64,000 nt of DNA, from NCBI RefSeq assembly GCF_009299835.1, contig NZ_VKCZ01000019.1, positions 310,001-374,000 on the forward strand. Direction: 5' to 3'. The notes under the pieces were generated by a model. That model was not told the origin of the DNA and did no database searches. It was given only the letters and a program-made list of their open reading frames with translations. The stretch is from Microlunatus speluncae (lineage in GTDB: Bacteria; Actinomycetota; Actinomycetes; Propionibacteriales; Propionibacteriaceae). Below are positions 34,231-41,433 of the stretch, one piece after another. Both the position numbers and the translations under genes were made by a program. Each line of letters opens with the position of its first letter. The first letter of the stretch is position 1.

Positions 34231-35568
34231 TCAGGGTGCCGTCGCGATCGCGGCGTCGGACTGTTTGACCGCCTCGGCCACCCAACTCTCGACGGTCCGG
34301 TCGCCGAGCAGCACCTCGTCGGTGAGCTTGAGCAGGATCTGTTGGATCTGGGTCGCGCCGGCGAACTTCGTGTCCACGGCGACCTGGAACTGGTCGGAGA
34401 ACAGGAACCGCTCGAACGAGGCCGGATCATAGATGGTGTCGCGGTCGGGCCCGAGCAGCTGCGCGATCATGTCGGCCGGCTTCGCGTCGCCGACCAGCGA
34501 TGGCAGTCGGCCGCCCTTGATCATGTACTTCCCGGCGTTGCGGACCCAGAAGGCGAGGAAGGTCCAGGCGGCGTCGGGATTCTTCGACTTCGCACTGATC
34601 GACATCAGGTCGCCGATCTGGCCCTCGTTCCAGTACGGCTTGCCCTTGACCGGTGCCGGCGGCGGCAGGCAGATGGTCCTGAAGTCGTGCGGATACTCCT
34701 TGGTGTCGCCGATGTAGCGGACCAGGTGACCGGCCTGGATCACCATCGCCACCCGGCCGGCCAGGAACGGGGTGTGCGGGAAGGTCTGCAGCTTCTCAGC
34801 CAGGATCTGCGACCGCGGCATCGCGGTGCCCTCCCGCTGCAGCTCGAGCGCGAGTTCCAGTTGCTGGGCGAACAGCGGGTGGGCGAAGTTGGCCTTGCCG
34901 TCGGCGGTGTAGCTCGAGTTGGGGCCGAGCGTGGCCCGGGCCAGGGTTGGAGCGGTGAGCGTACCGAAGGCCTTGTCCTTGACCGTCAGCTTGCGGGCGA
35001 TCTCGCAGTACTCGTCGACGTCCCAGTCCTCCGGCAGCGTGATGCCGGCCTCGTTGATCATGGTCTCGTTGACGTAGGTGTTCAGCGGCGCCAGCGCCGC
35101 CGGGACGGCGAACAGCTTGCCCTCGAACGGATAGTTGTTCACCGGATCCGCATCGACGGTGAACTTCGCGAAGTCGGCTTCGCCGTTGATCCGGTCGGTC
35201 AGCTCCAGCGCCAGGGTGCTGCGCTTCTTCAGGTTGGCCGGGCTGTAGGAGAAGAAGATGTCGATCGGTACGCCGCCCTGCAGCGAGGTGTCGAGCTTCA
35301 GGTTGCCGGGCTCGTCGTTGACGTAGCGGGTGTATTCGACCTTGATCTCCGGGTGTTCCTCGCCGAAGGCCTTGATCAGATCGTCCGGCCCGGACTCCGC
35401 CGGCACCCCGCCCCAGACGCGGAGCACGCCTCCGCCGCCTCCGCCGCCACCGGCACCACCGCCGCAGCCGGCCAGGGCACCGGTGGCGGCGACTCCGGCC
35501 AGTCCGGACAGGATTGTTCGCCGTGGCAGGGCGCGCGGGATCGCGGCGCCGGACATCGTCTTGGTCAT
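34231..35568 (-). CDS. Extracellular solute-binding lipoprotein (SBP family 1, Tat-like)
   Basis: 445-residue binding protein with RRTILSGLAG twin-arginine-type signal, lipobox LAGC, and a Gly-rich linker. ATG 35568 is favoured over ATG 35574 because GGGGAG stands seven bases upstream of it. Mature region has EHPEIKVEYTRYVNDEPGN and the late WTFLAFWVRNAGKYMIKGGRLPS. Ligand unknown; in one operon with a large FAD oxidoreductase. Confidence 0.92.
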   Translation of the reverse strand: MTKTMSGAAIPRALPRRTILSGLAGVAATGALAGCGGGAGGGGGGGGVLRVWGGVPAESGPDDLIKAFGEEHPEIKVEYTRYVNDEPGNLKLDTSLQGGVPIDIFFSYSPANLKKRSTLALELTDRINGEADFAKFTVDADPVNNYPFEGKLFAVPAALAPLNTYVNETMINEAGITLPEDWDVDEYCEIARKLTVKDKAFGTLTAPTLARATLGPNSSYTADGKANFAHPLFAQQLELALELQREGTAMPRSQILAEKLQTFPHTPFLAGRVAMVIQAGHLVRYIGDTKEYPHDFRTICLPPPAPVKGKPYWNEGQIGDLMSISAKSKNPDAAWTFLAFWVRNAGKYMIKGGRLPSLVGDAKPADMIAQLLGPDRDTIYDPASFERFLFSDQFQVAVDTKFAGATQIQQILLKLTDEVLLGDRTVESWVAEAVKQSDAAIATAP

Positions 35569-35604
35569 GATCATCTCCCCGTTGAGGTGTGTGGTTGATG
35601 CGGG

Positions 35605-36375
35605 TCAGGTCAGAGTGGCCTCGACCCGTCGTCGGGCGTCGTGCAGCCAGAGCCGCAGCGTGGCGTGGTCGACCTTGTCGTTCGATCCGGTGATGGCCAG
35701 GGCCACCGGCAGGTTCTCGCCCGTCTGCAACGGGATCGCGCCGCCGAGGCCGCCGACGTCGTACCACTCGTCCAAGATCAGCACGTCGTGCTCGAGCAGC
35801 TTCCGGGCGGCGCGCAACGCCGCCGTGGCGGTGGCCGGGACGCGGTCGGTCGGTTGCTCCCAGCCCAGCCGCTTCTTGGAGGCGGCCAGAATGGCGAGGG
35901 CCTGCCGCTGCGGCAGTTCGAGCAGCAGCCGGAGTGCGGGGGAGGAGACGTGCAGCGGGAAGGCCGGCCCCCAGAAGGTGATGGTCTCGTTGCCCATCGC
36001 GGTGCGCAGCAGATAGATCATCTCGGTCCGCCAGAGCAGGCACAGGTGGACGGTGAAGCCGGGGTGCTCCGCGGCGATCTGTTCGATGGTGGCCCGCGGC
36101 TTGACCACCAGCGGGAACTGCGCGATCGCCGGGGCGAAGGTGAGGATGCCGTAGTCCGGGACGAACCGGCCGTTGGCGGCCTTGCGGACGTAGCCGAGAT
36201 CGGTCAGGGTCGCCAGCACCCGGGAGATCGAGCTCTGATGCAGGCCGAACCGGCGGGCGATCTCGGTGCCGGTGAGCGGCGCGCCCTCGTCGATCAGAGT
36301 CCGCAGGATCTGCAACCCGCGGGCCAGCGACTGTACTCCGCCCGATGGGGCTTGGATGTCGGTCATGGTGGGCAT
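35605..36375 (-). CDS. IclR-family transcriptional regulator
   Basis: 256-residue regulator. Winged helix GTEIARRFGLHQSSISRVLATLTDLGYV followed by the IclR effector domain ending in VGGLGGAIPLQTGENLPVALAITGS. It lies between the FAD oxidoreductase (12 bp gap) and the importer on the same strand, so it probably regulates its own operon. ATG 36366 is an alternative start. Effectors of the family are usually small aromatic or organic acids and sugars' breakdown products. Confidence 0.93.
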   Translation of the reverse strand: MPTMTDIQAPSGGVQSLARGLQILRTLIDEGAPLTGTEIARRFGLHQSSISRVLATLTDLGYVRKAANGRFVPDYGILTFAPAIAQFPLVVKPRATIEQIAAEHPGFTVHLCLLWRTEMIYLLRTAMGNETITFWGPAFPLHVSSPALRLLLELPQRQALAILAASKKRLGWEQPTDRVPATATAALRAARKLLEHDVLILDEWYDVGGLGGAIPLQTGENLPVALAITGSNDKVDHATLRLWLHDARRRVEATLT

Positions 36376-36387
36376 TGTGTCGAACGA

Positions 36388-38721
36388 TCAATCCGGGACC
36401 GGGGACCGCTGGATCCGCGGGTCGGGGTCGGCGTAGCAGCGGACGGAGAAGATCGCGGCCGGGGCGTTGCCGTGGCCGGCCAGCACCTCGACGCTGAGCC
36501 GGTCGGTGGTCACCGGCGGATCCATGATCAACTCGCGCCGGGACTGGTGGTTGTCGGTGATCTCTGCCAGCACCTCGGACCCGGCCAGCACCCGGAAGTC
36601 GCGGACGCAGAACGGCATCTCCGACTCCGGATGGCCGTAGAGGGCCGACTCCATCGGATGATCGAAATCGGTGTCGAAGGACAGCTCCACCCGGCCGATC
36701 GGCTGCGCCTCGGGCCAGGACAGCTCGAGCCGCGGCGCCGGGTCGTCGACCGCCGCGACCCAGGCGTTGCTGCCGCTGGTCGGCCGGTCGGCGCCGACGC
36801 CCACGTTGGTCGCCGGGTACGCGGGCGGTGCCGGGTCGAGCCGGAGCGCGAGATTGCGTCCCGTCGGTCGCCGCTCGGGGGTCCAGAACTCGATCCGCGG
36901 CCGGCCGATCGCGGCGTCCTCCTCCTGGGTCGCCTTGTGCCGCAGGCCGACGGTGCCGGTGATCAGTTGATCACTGACGTGGACGGCGACGCCGTCGCTG
37001 GCGAGCAGGCTCAGCTGGACGTAGCCCGGCTCGGCCAGCTCGGCGTCGAAGTCGATCTTCACCGGCTGGTCCGATCCCGGTCGCAGCTCGAGGTCGGCGG
37101 CGGCCAGCACGATGTCGCAGGTGTAGTCGTCCGGACGCAACCCGACCCGCAGCTCGGCTCGGACCGTGGCCGGGTGATCGGCGTCGAAGATCAGGCCGAA
37201 CTGCGGCACCGGCCCGGCCGCCAGCGGCAACAGTTGGCCCCGCGACCGGTCCAGCGGGACGGCCTGGCCGCTGTCCGGCAGCTCGGTGAGACGGGCCTCG
37301 GACGACGCGGTGATCATGGCCGTCCGGGTCAGATCGTCCGGGTCGTCGAGCAGCACGCCCGGCAGGTGCTGGCCGCGGCGCAGCAGCTCGCGGCGCAGCC
37401 CGCCGGTCCGCTCCGGGGTGGCCAGCTCGGCCGGGCTGAGCCGGTCCCGCAGGCACAACGCGGCCGCGACGCCGACGGCTTGGCCCATGTGCGCTCCGGT
37501 GCCCATCACCCGGGTGGAGCCGAACGCGACGTGGCTGGCGCTGATCAACCGGCCGGCGAGGAACAGGTTGGCGACGTCGGCGCTGACCAGACAGCGGTAC
37601 GGGATCTGGTAGGTGCCCCGGGCATGCAGATGGTTGCTGCCCGGATGCTCGGAGAAGACGCCGTCGGCCGGATGCAGGTCGATCGACCAGCCGCCGAAGG
37701 CGACGCCGTCGTGATGCAGCCGCTGCTCCAGGATGTCGCTCTGCCGCAGCATGTAGAGCCCCTCGAAGCGGCGGGACTCGCGCTTGCCGGGGACGTGGCC
37801 GACCCATTCCAGGGTCAGGTTCTCGGCGTCGGGGAACTCACCGGAGTTCTTCAGGTGGTTCCAGACGCCGTAGATCACCTTCCACAGCTCCCACTTGATC
37901 AACTCGGTGTCGTGCACCGTGTCCAGCCGGCCGCCCCACTCGATCCACCAGAGCCGGCAGCCGTCCTCCTTCGTGTTGAAGCTCCGGGCCCGCGGAATGG
38001 TGGACAGGTCGTCCAGCGCGTACGACGGCGGCACGAACCGGACCGGATGGCCCACATCCTTGCTGTAGAAGTACATCGAGTGGCCGAGCAGCGGCCCGTA
38101 CTCCTCGGTCGGCGCGAACGGTTCGCCGAACTCGGCCGACGCCTCCGCTCCCATCCGGAACGCCGCGCCGGCGGAGAAGGCCAGGGCGCCATCTCCGGTC
38201 GAATCCAGGAACAGGGGAGCGGTGAGCTCGTACCGGGTGGAGTTCTGGCTGCAGAACGCCGACACCGAGCGGATCGTGCCGTCGGCGACGTCGGCGCCGA
38301 CCATCGCCGTGTTCAGCAGCAGCGTGATCAACGGCTCCTGGGTCACCTTCTCCAACAGGATCGTGTCGAAGATGATCGAGTTGCCGTCCCGGTTGCGGTA
38401 CGTGTTCTCGACGATGATCTCGTCGACCACGCCACCCTCGCGGGCCCAGCGGTTGTTGTTGCCCATGTGCGCGGTGGCACCGAGCACCCAGAGCCGCACC
38501 TCACTGGAGGCGTTGCCGCCCAGCACTGGCCGGTCCTGGACCAAGATCACCCGGACCCCGGCCCGGGCCGCGGTGATCGCGGCGCAGGTGCCCGCCATGC
38601 CGCCGCCGACCACCACCAGGTCGGCCTCGAGCGAATCGGTCCGGAAGTCCCGCCGGGCCTCGGCGGGAGCGACATGGAGCTGACCGGTTCGGGTGCTGGA
38701 CGACGTCGGCGGCGTATGCAT
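36388..38721 (-). CDS. FAD-dependent oxidoreductase with C-terminal beta-rich domains
   Basis: 777-residue protein. FAD site VVVGGGMAGTCAAITAARAG (about residues 36-55), then RPVLGGNASSEVRLWVLGA and FLDSTGDGALAFSAGA, typical of the FAD_oxidored family next to sugar importers. The C-terminal ~300 residues look like carbohydrate-binding or discoidin-type beta domains (NVGVGADRPTSGSNAWVAA, RVELSFDTDFDHPMES). No signal peptide. Leads the operon; AAGGTGGGG precedes the ATG. Likely oxidises a polyol or sugar brought in by the downstream importer (inference). Confidence 0.88.
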   Translation of the reverse strand: MHTPPTSSSTRTGQLHVAPAEARRDFRTDSLEADLVVVGGGMAGTCAAITAARAGVRVILVQDRPVLGGNASSEVRLWVLGATAHMGNNNRWAREGGVVDEIIVENTYRNRDGNSIIFDTILLEKVTQEPLITLLLNTAMVGADVADGTIRSVSAFCSQNSTRYELTAPLFLDSTGDGALAFSAGAAFRMGAEASAEFGEPFAPTEEYGPLLGHSMYFYSKDVGHPVRFVPPSYALDDLSTIPRARSFNTKEDGCRLWWIEWGGRLDTVHDTELIKWELWKVIYGVWNHLKNSGEFPDAENLTLEWVGHVPGKRESRRFEGLYMLRQSDILEQRLHHDGVAFGGWSIDLHPADGVFSEHPGSNHLHARGTYQIPYRCLVSADVANLFLAGRLISASHVAFGSTRVMGTGAHMGQAVGVAAALCLRDRLSPAELATPERTGGLRRELLRRGQHLPGVLLDDPDDLTRTAMITASSEARLTELPDSGQAVPLDRSRGQLLPLAAGPVPQFGLIFDADHPATVRAELRVGLRPDDYTCDIVLAAADLELRPGSDQPVKIDFDAELAEPGYVQLSLLASDGVAVHVSDQLITGTVGLRHKATQEEDAAIGRPRIEFWTPERRPTGRNLALRLDPAPPAYPATNVGVGADRPTSGSNAWVAAVDDPAPRLELSWPEAQPIGRVELSFDTDFDHPMESALYGHPESEMPFCVRDFRVLAGSEVLAEITDNHQSRRELIMDPPVTTDRLSVEVLAGHGNAPAAIFSVRCYADPDPRIQRSPVPD

Positions 38722-38736
38722 GACCCCACCTTAGGT

Positions 38737-38751
38737 ATGCGAATAGCGCAT
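38737..38751. promoter_or_regulatory. ATGCG-N5-CGCAT dyad upstream of FAD oxidoreductase
   Basis: ATGCGAATAGCGCAT, 5-bp arms and 5-bp spacer, 16 bp before the ATG of the FAD oxidoreductase. The same arms and spacing occur at 40426-40440 before the PhoD gene. Confidence 0.65.
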
Positions 38752-38775
38752 GCACAGAGCTCGGGTATGAGGATC

Positions 38776-40389
38776 TCAGATGTCGACGGAACTGAACCGG
38801 TGATCGCCGTCCGCGACGGTGAACCGGGCCAACGTGCGGACCTCGTCCCGGACGCTGACCCGGTCGGAGCCGCGGACCTCGATGATCATCCGGTCGGCGT
38901 CGAGATCACAGATCCCGTAGCCGCAGTGCAGGTCGGCCCAGGCCAGCAGCGGATTCATGGTGCGTCGGATCTGCGCCCGTTCGTTGGCCTCCGGGTCGAA
39001 GTCGAGCGCGCTCGTCACCGACGGGCTGGTCACCTCGACCCCGATCGTCGGGCCCTCCGGGTCGAGCGTGTCGCGCGGCACGTTGGACGCGTAGCACCGG
39101 TGCACGTCGCCGCCGAGCGCGACGAAGTTGCGCATCCGGCCGCTGTCGAGGGCGTCACCGACGCAGGAGAAGACGCGCTGCTGGGTGGCCTGATAGCCGT
39201 CCCAAGTGCCGCCCGAGAACTGGGTCGGCCGGTCCGGACCGGACGCCGTGTTGAGCCTGGCCAGCAGCAGTTGCTGCGGCACCAGGTTCCAGCGCACCGG
39301 CCGGGCGCCGAGCCCGTCCAGCAGCCATTGCTCCTGCTCCGCGCCGAGCATCTTCAACCCGGGGTTGCGTCGGTCGCCCTCGTCGGGGACCGTTGCGCCG
39401 ACCATCGGGTCGCGGTACTGCCGGGTGTCCAGCACGTCGAGCTGGGCCATCGTCCCGTAGTGCAGCCGGCGATACATCCGGGCGTCGGAGCCGCGCGGCT
39501 GCTGCGGCCGGCGCAGCGGCATGTTCTCCCAGAACGCCCGGTAGGCGGCCGCCCGACGATCGAGATCGAGCGGGCCGGACTCGTAGTCGTTGGCGAGTTC
39601 ATGATCATCCCAGGTGGAGATGAACGGCGTGTTCCGGCTGACGGCCTGCAGGTCGTCCTCACTGCGATAGAGGCCGTAGCGGAACCGGTAGTCGGCGAGA
39701 TCGGTCGCCGTGACCTGAGCTTCGGACGGGATGCCGCTGACCGGCCGGCCGCCGTTGATCTGGACGATGCCGTACTCGTAGATGAAGTCGCCGAGGAAGA
39801 GCATGGCGTCGAGGTCGGCCACGGCGGCGTCGCGCATCGCGTTGAAGTAGCCGGCCCGATAGTTCTGACAGGAGGCGAAGCCGAACCGCAGCGGCCGGGA
39901 CTCGTTCGGCGCGGGTGCGGTCAGCGTGCTGGCCGGTTCGGAGACGTGATCACCGATCCGGAAGCGATACCAGTAGCGCCGGGACGGCTGGAGCCCGCCC
40001 GCCTCGACGTGGACGGCGTAGCTGTTCTCGGCGAAGGCGGTGACCGTCCCGCTGCGGGCGATCTTGCGGAATCCCTCGTCGGCGGCCACCTGCCAGTCCA
40101 GCCGGTAGCGGGCGGTGGTGGGCATGCCGCCGGTGTAGTCGAGCGGGTCGGTGATCAGTCGGGTCCAGAGCACCACCGAGTCGGGCCGCGGGTCGCCGGA
40201 GGCCACCCCGGCCCGGAACGGATAGGAGTTGATCTTGGTGGTCGTCGCGGCCCGGGCCGGGTCCGGCCGGCGCAGGGCGAACGCGAGGCCGGCGGCGCCG
40301 CCACCGGCGAGAGCAAGGAAGCGCCGGCGACTTTCGCTGTCGAGCCGGCGGAACGAGGTGCGAGCGGTGAACTTCGGTGATTCCCCCAT
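38776..40389 (-). CDS. phoD: Alkaline phosphatase D family protein (PhoD), Tat-exported
   Basis: 537-residue secreted phosphodiesterase/phosphatase. Twin-arginine signal ESRRRFLALAGG (about residues 19-30), N-terminal fibronectin-like PhoD_N domain (FRAGVASGDPRPDSVVLWTRL), then metallophosphatase motifs FGFASCQNY, FLGDFIYEYG, STWDDHELANDYE, and GGDVHRCYA. Active-site Cys and Fe/Ca ligands of PhoD are thus present. ATG 40389 preferred over ATG 40440 because a good promoter ends seven bases before it and no Shine-Dalgarno exists. Confidence 0.93.
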   Translation of the reverse strand: MGESPKFTARTSFRRLDSESRRRFLALAGGGAAGLAFALRRPDPARAATTTKINSYPFRAGVASGDPRPDSVVLWTRLITDPLDYTGGMPTTARYRLDWQVAADEGFRKIARSGTVTAFAENSYAVHVEAGGLQPSRRYWYRFRIGDHVSEPASTLTAPAPNESRPLRFGFASCQNYRAGYFNAMRDAAVADLDAMLFLGDFIYEYGIVQINGGRPVSGIPSEAQVTATDLADYRFRYGLYRSEDDLQAVSRNTPFISTWDDHELANDYESGPLDLDRRAAAYRAFWENMPLRRPQQPRGSDARMYRRLHYGTMAQLDVLDTRQYRDPMVGATVPDEGDRRNPGLKMLGAEQEQWLLDGLGARPVRWNLVPQQLLLARLNTASGPDRPTQFSGGTWDGYQATQQRVFSCVGDALDSGRMRNFVALGGDVHRCYASNVPRDTLDPEGPTIGVEVTSPSVTSALDFDPEANERAQIRRTMNPLLAWADLHCGYGICDLDADRMIIEVRGSDRVSVRDEVRTLARFTVADGDHRFSSVDI

Positions 40390-40396
40390 GGCGGAG

Positions 40397-40440
40397 AAGG
40401 TAAGCCCGGCACACAGGCCTTGGCAATGCGTGATGCGCAT
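40397..40440 (-). promoter_or_regulatory. PhoD promoter with ATGCG-N5-CGCAT dyad
   Basis: On the minus strand TTGCCA (40426-40421), an 18-bp spacer and TACCTT (40402-40397) form a good sigma-70 type promoter, seven bases before ATG 40389, so the transcript is leaderless. The dyad ATGCGTGATGCGCAT (40426-40440) touches the upstream edge of the -35, a position suited to a repressor or activator. Confidence 0.65.
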
Positions 40441-40502
40441 GATGGACTGAACACATGCGTAACAGCCGACGGTTCTTCGACTGCGATGAGGAGATCAAGG
40501 GC

Positions 40503-40528
40503 TACACTGGTAGTTAGCTAACTACCAG
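40503..40528 (+). promoter_or_regulatory. Toxin-antitoxin promoter and 22-bp palindromic operator
   Basis: CTGGTAGTTAGCTAACTACC and AG complete a perfect 22-bp palindrome at 40507-40528. TACACT (40503-40508) overlaps it as the -10. CAGGAGG follows as ribosome binding site for ATG 40538. This fits autorepression by the antitoxin or antitoxin-toxin complex. Confidence 0.8.
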
Positions 40529-40537
40529 GAGGTCGCG

Positions 40538-40780
40538 ATGAGCACTATGTCGTCCCAGGAGTTCAATCGGAACCCCACCTCGGCCAAGCGTCAGGCTGAT
40601 GAGGGGCCGGTATATGTCACCGAGCACGGAAAGCCCGCCTATGTCGTCATCAACATCGACGAGTACCGGAGACTGAAAGGCGAGCTGAAGGCTGATCTGG
40701 TCACACGTCTGCAGATGGACGAGTACCACGATGTTGAGCTTCCTCCGGTTGAGATGGACATCAAAGGCGCCACGTTCTGA
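40538..40780 (+). CDS. Phd/YefM-family antitoxin
   Basis: 80-residue antitoxin. The N-terminal Phd fold contains SSQEFNRNPTSAKRQADEGPVYVTEHGKPAYVVI-type sequence with the EFNRN and TEHGKPAYV hallmarks; the acidic C-terminus (VELPPVEMDIKG) should bind and block the toxin. Stop overlaps the toxin start (TGATG). Codon use is less G+C-biased than in neighbours, suggesting transfer. Confidence 0.93.
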   Translation: MSTMSSQEFNRNPTSAKRQADEGPVYVTEHGKPAYVVINIDEYRRLKGELKADLVTRLQMDEYHDVELPPVEMDIKGATF

Positions 40781-41190
40781 TGTTTGTGCTCGACACCAAC
40801 ATCATCTCTGAGATCCGGAAGAAGGATGCTGCCAACCCCGCGGTCATCGAGTGGATGAGAAGTCAGGATGACGAGATTCTGTACACGACCTCACTGACGA
40901 TCTATGAGCTCAAACTTGGCATCTTGAATCTACCGAGACAGGATCCAAGGCAGGTCGCAGCCTTCGACCAGTGGTTCGACGAGGTCGTGAGTGAATTCCG
41001 CGACAAGGTGCTCCCTCTGGACCTCAGGTCTGCGATCGGCGCCGCCGAAGCCAACAAGCGAACCAACATCGAGATGAAGGACTGCATGATCGGCGCCATC
41101 GCCGATCATCACAAGATGACCGTCGTGACCCGGAACGAGAAACACCTGGCCCGGGTCACGCGGCGGGTGATCAATCCCTGGGAGTCATAG
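40780..41190 (+). CDS. vapC: VapC-type PIN-domain toxin
   Basis: 136-residue PIN-domain ribonuclease. The acidic metal site is intact: D5 in VLDTNI, E43 in YELKLG, D101 in MKDCMIGA, and the C-terminal TRNEKH motif (T117-N119). Known relatives cleave tRNA or rRNA when freed from antitoxin. ATG overlaps the antitoxin stop. Lower G+C than flanking genes. Confidence 0.93.
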   Translation: MFVLDTNIISEIRKKDAANPAVIEWMRSQDDEILYTTSLTIYELKLGILNLPRQDPRQVAAFDQWFDEVVSEFRDKVLPLDLRSAIGAAEANKRTNIEMKDCMIGAIADHHKMTVVTRNEKHLARVTRRVINPWES

Positions 41191-41213
41191 GCTCAACTGC
41201 AACGCGCCGTCGA

Positions 41214-41393
41214 TCAGATCTGGCCGGACTCGATCAAGCCCGGCAGGTCGGCCGCCACCTGATCCGGGGACGGCCTCGCGGCGATCTCGGCCACCAGCAC
41301 CGTCGCGTCGGCGGTGGCCAGCCCATCGACCGCCTGCCGTAGGACCTCGACCGAACCCATCGCGATGCCCAGGCTGGAGAAGAGAATCCGCAC
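41214..41393 (-). pseudogene. Putative remnant of an MGT-like glycosyltransferase
   Basis: A 59-codon frame beginning (V)RILFSSLGIAMGSVEVL. RILFSSL is the usual N-terminus of UDP-glycosyltransferase/MGT proteins, and the following GSVEVLRQAVDGL resembles the first strand-helix of their C-terminal domain, as though about 200 codons between were deleted. It ends early at LPGLIESGQI. No Shine-Dalgarno seen. Tentative; it sits beside the toxin-antitoxin pair. Confidence 0.35.
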
Positions 41394-41433
41394 CTGATGA
41401 TGGTGTCACTCGGTCGCGTGGAGGACCCCGGGG

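Noticed and set aside
35641..40380. 1579-codon open frame on the plus strand opposite the IclR, FAD oxidoreductase and PhoD genes
   Set aside because: High-G+C codon structure leaves long open antisense frames. Product is Arg/Gly/Val/Gln/Asp-rich with no domain, while the minus-strand genes have clear motifs.
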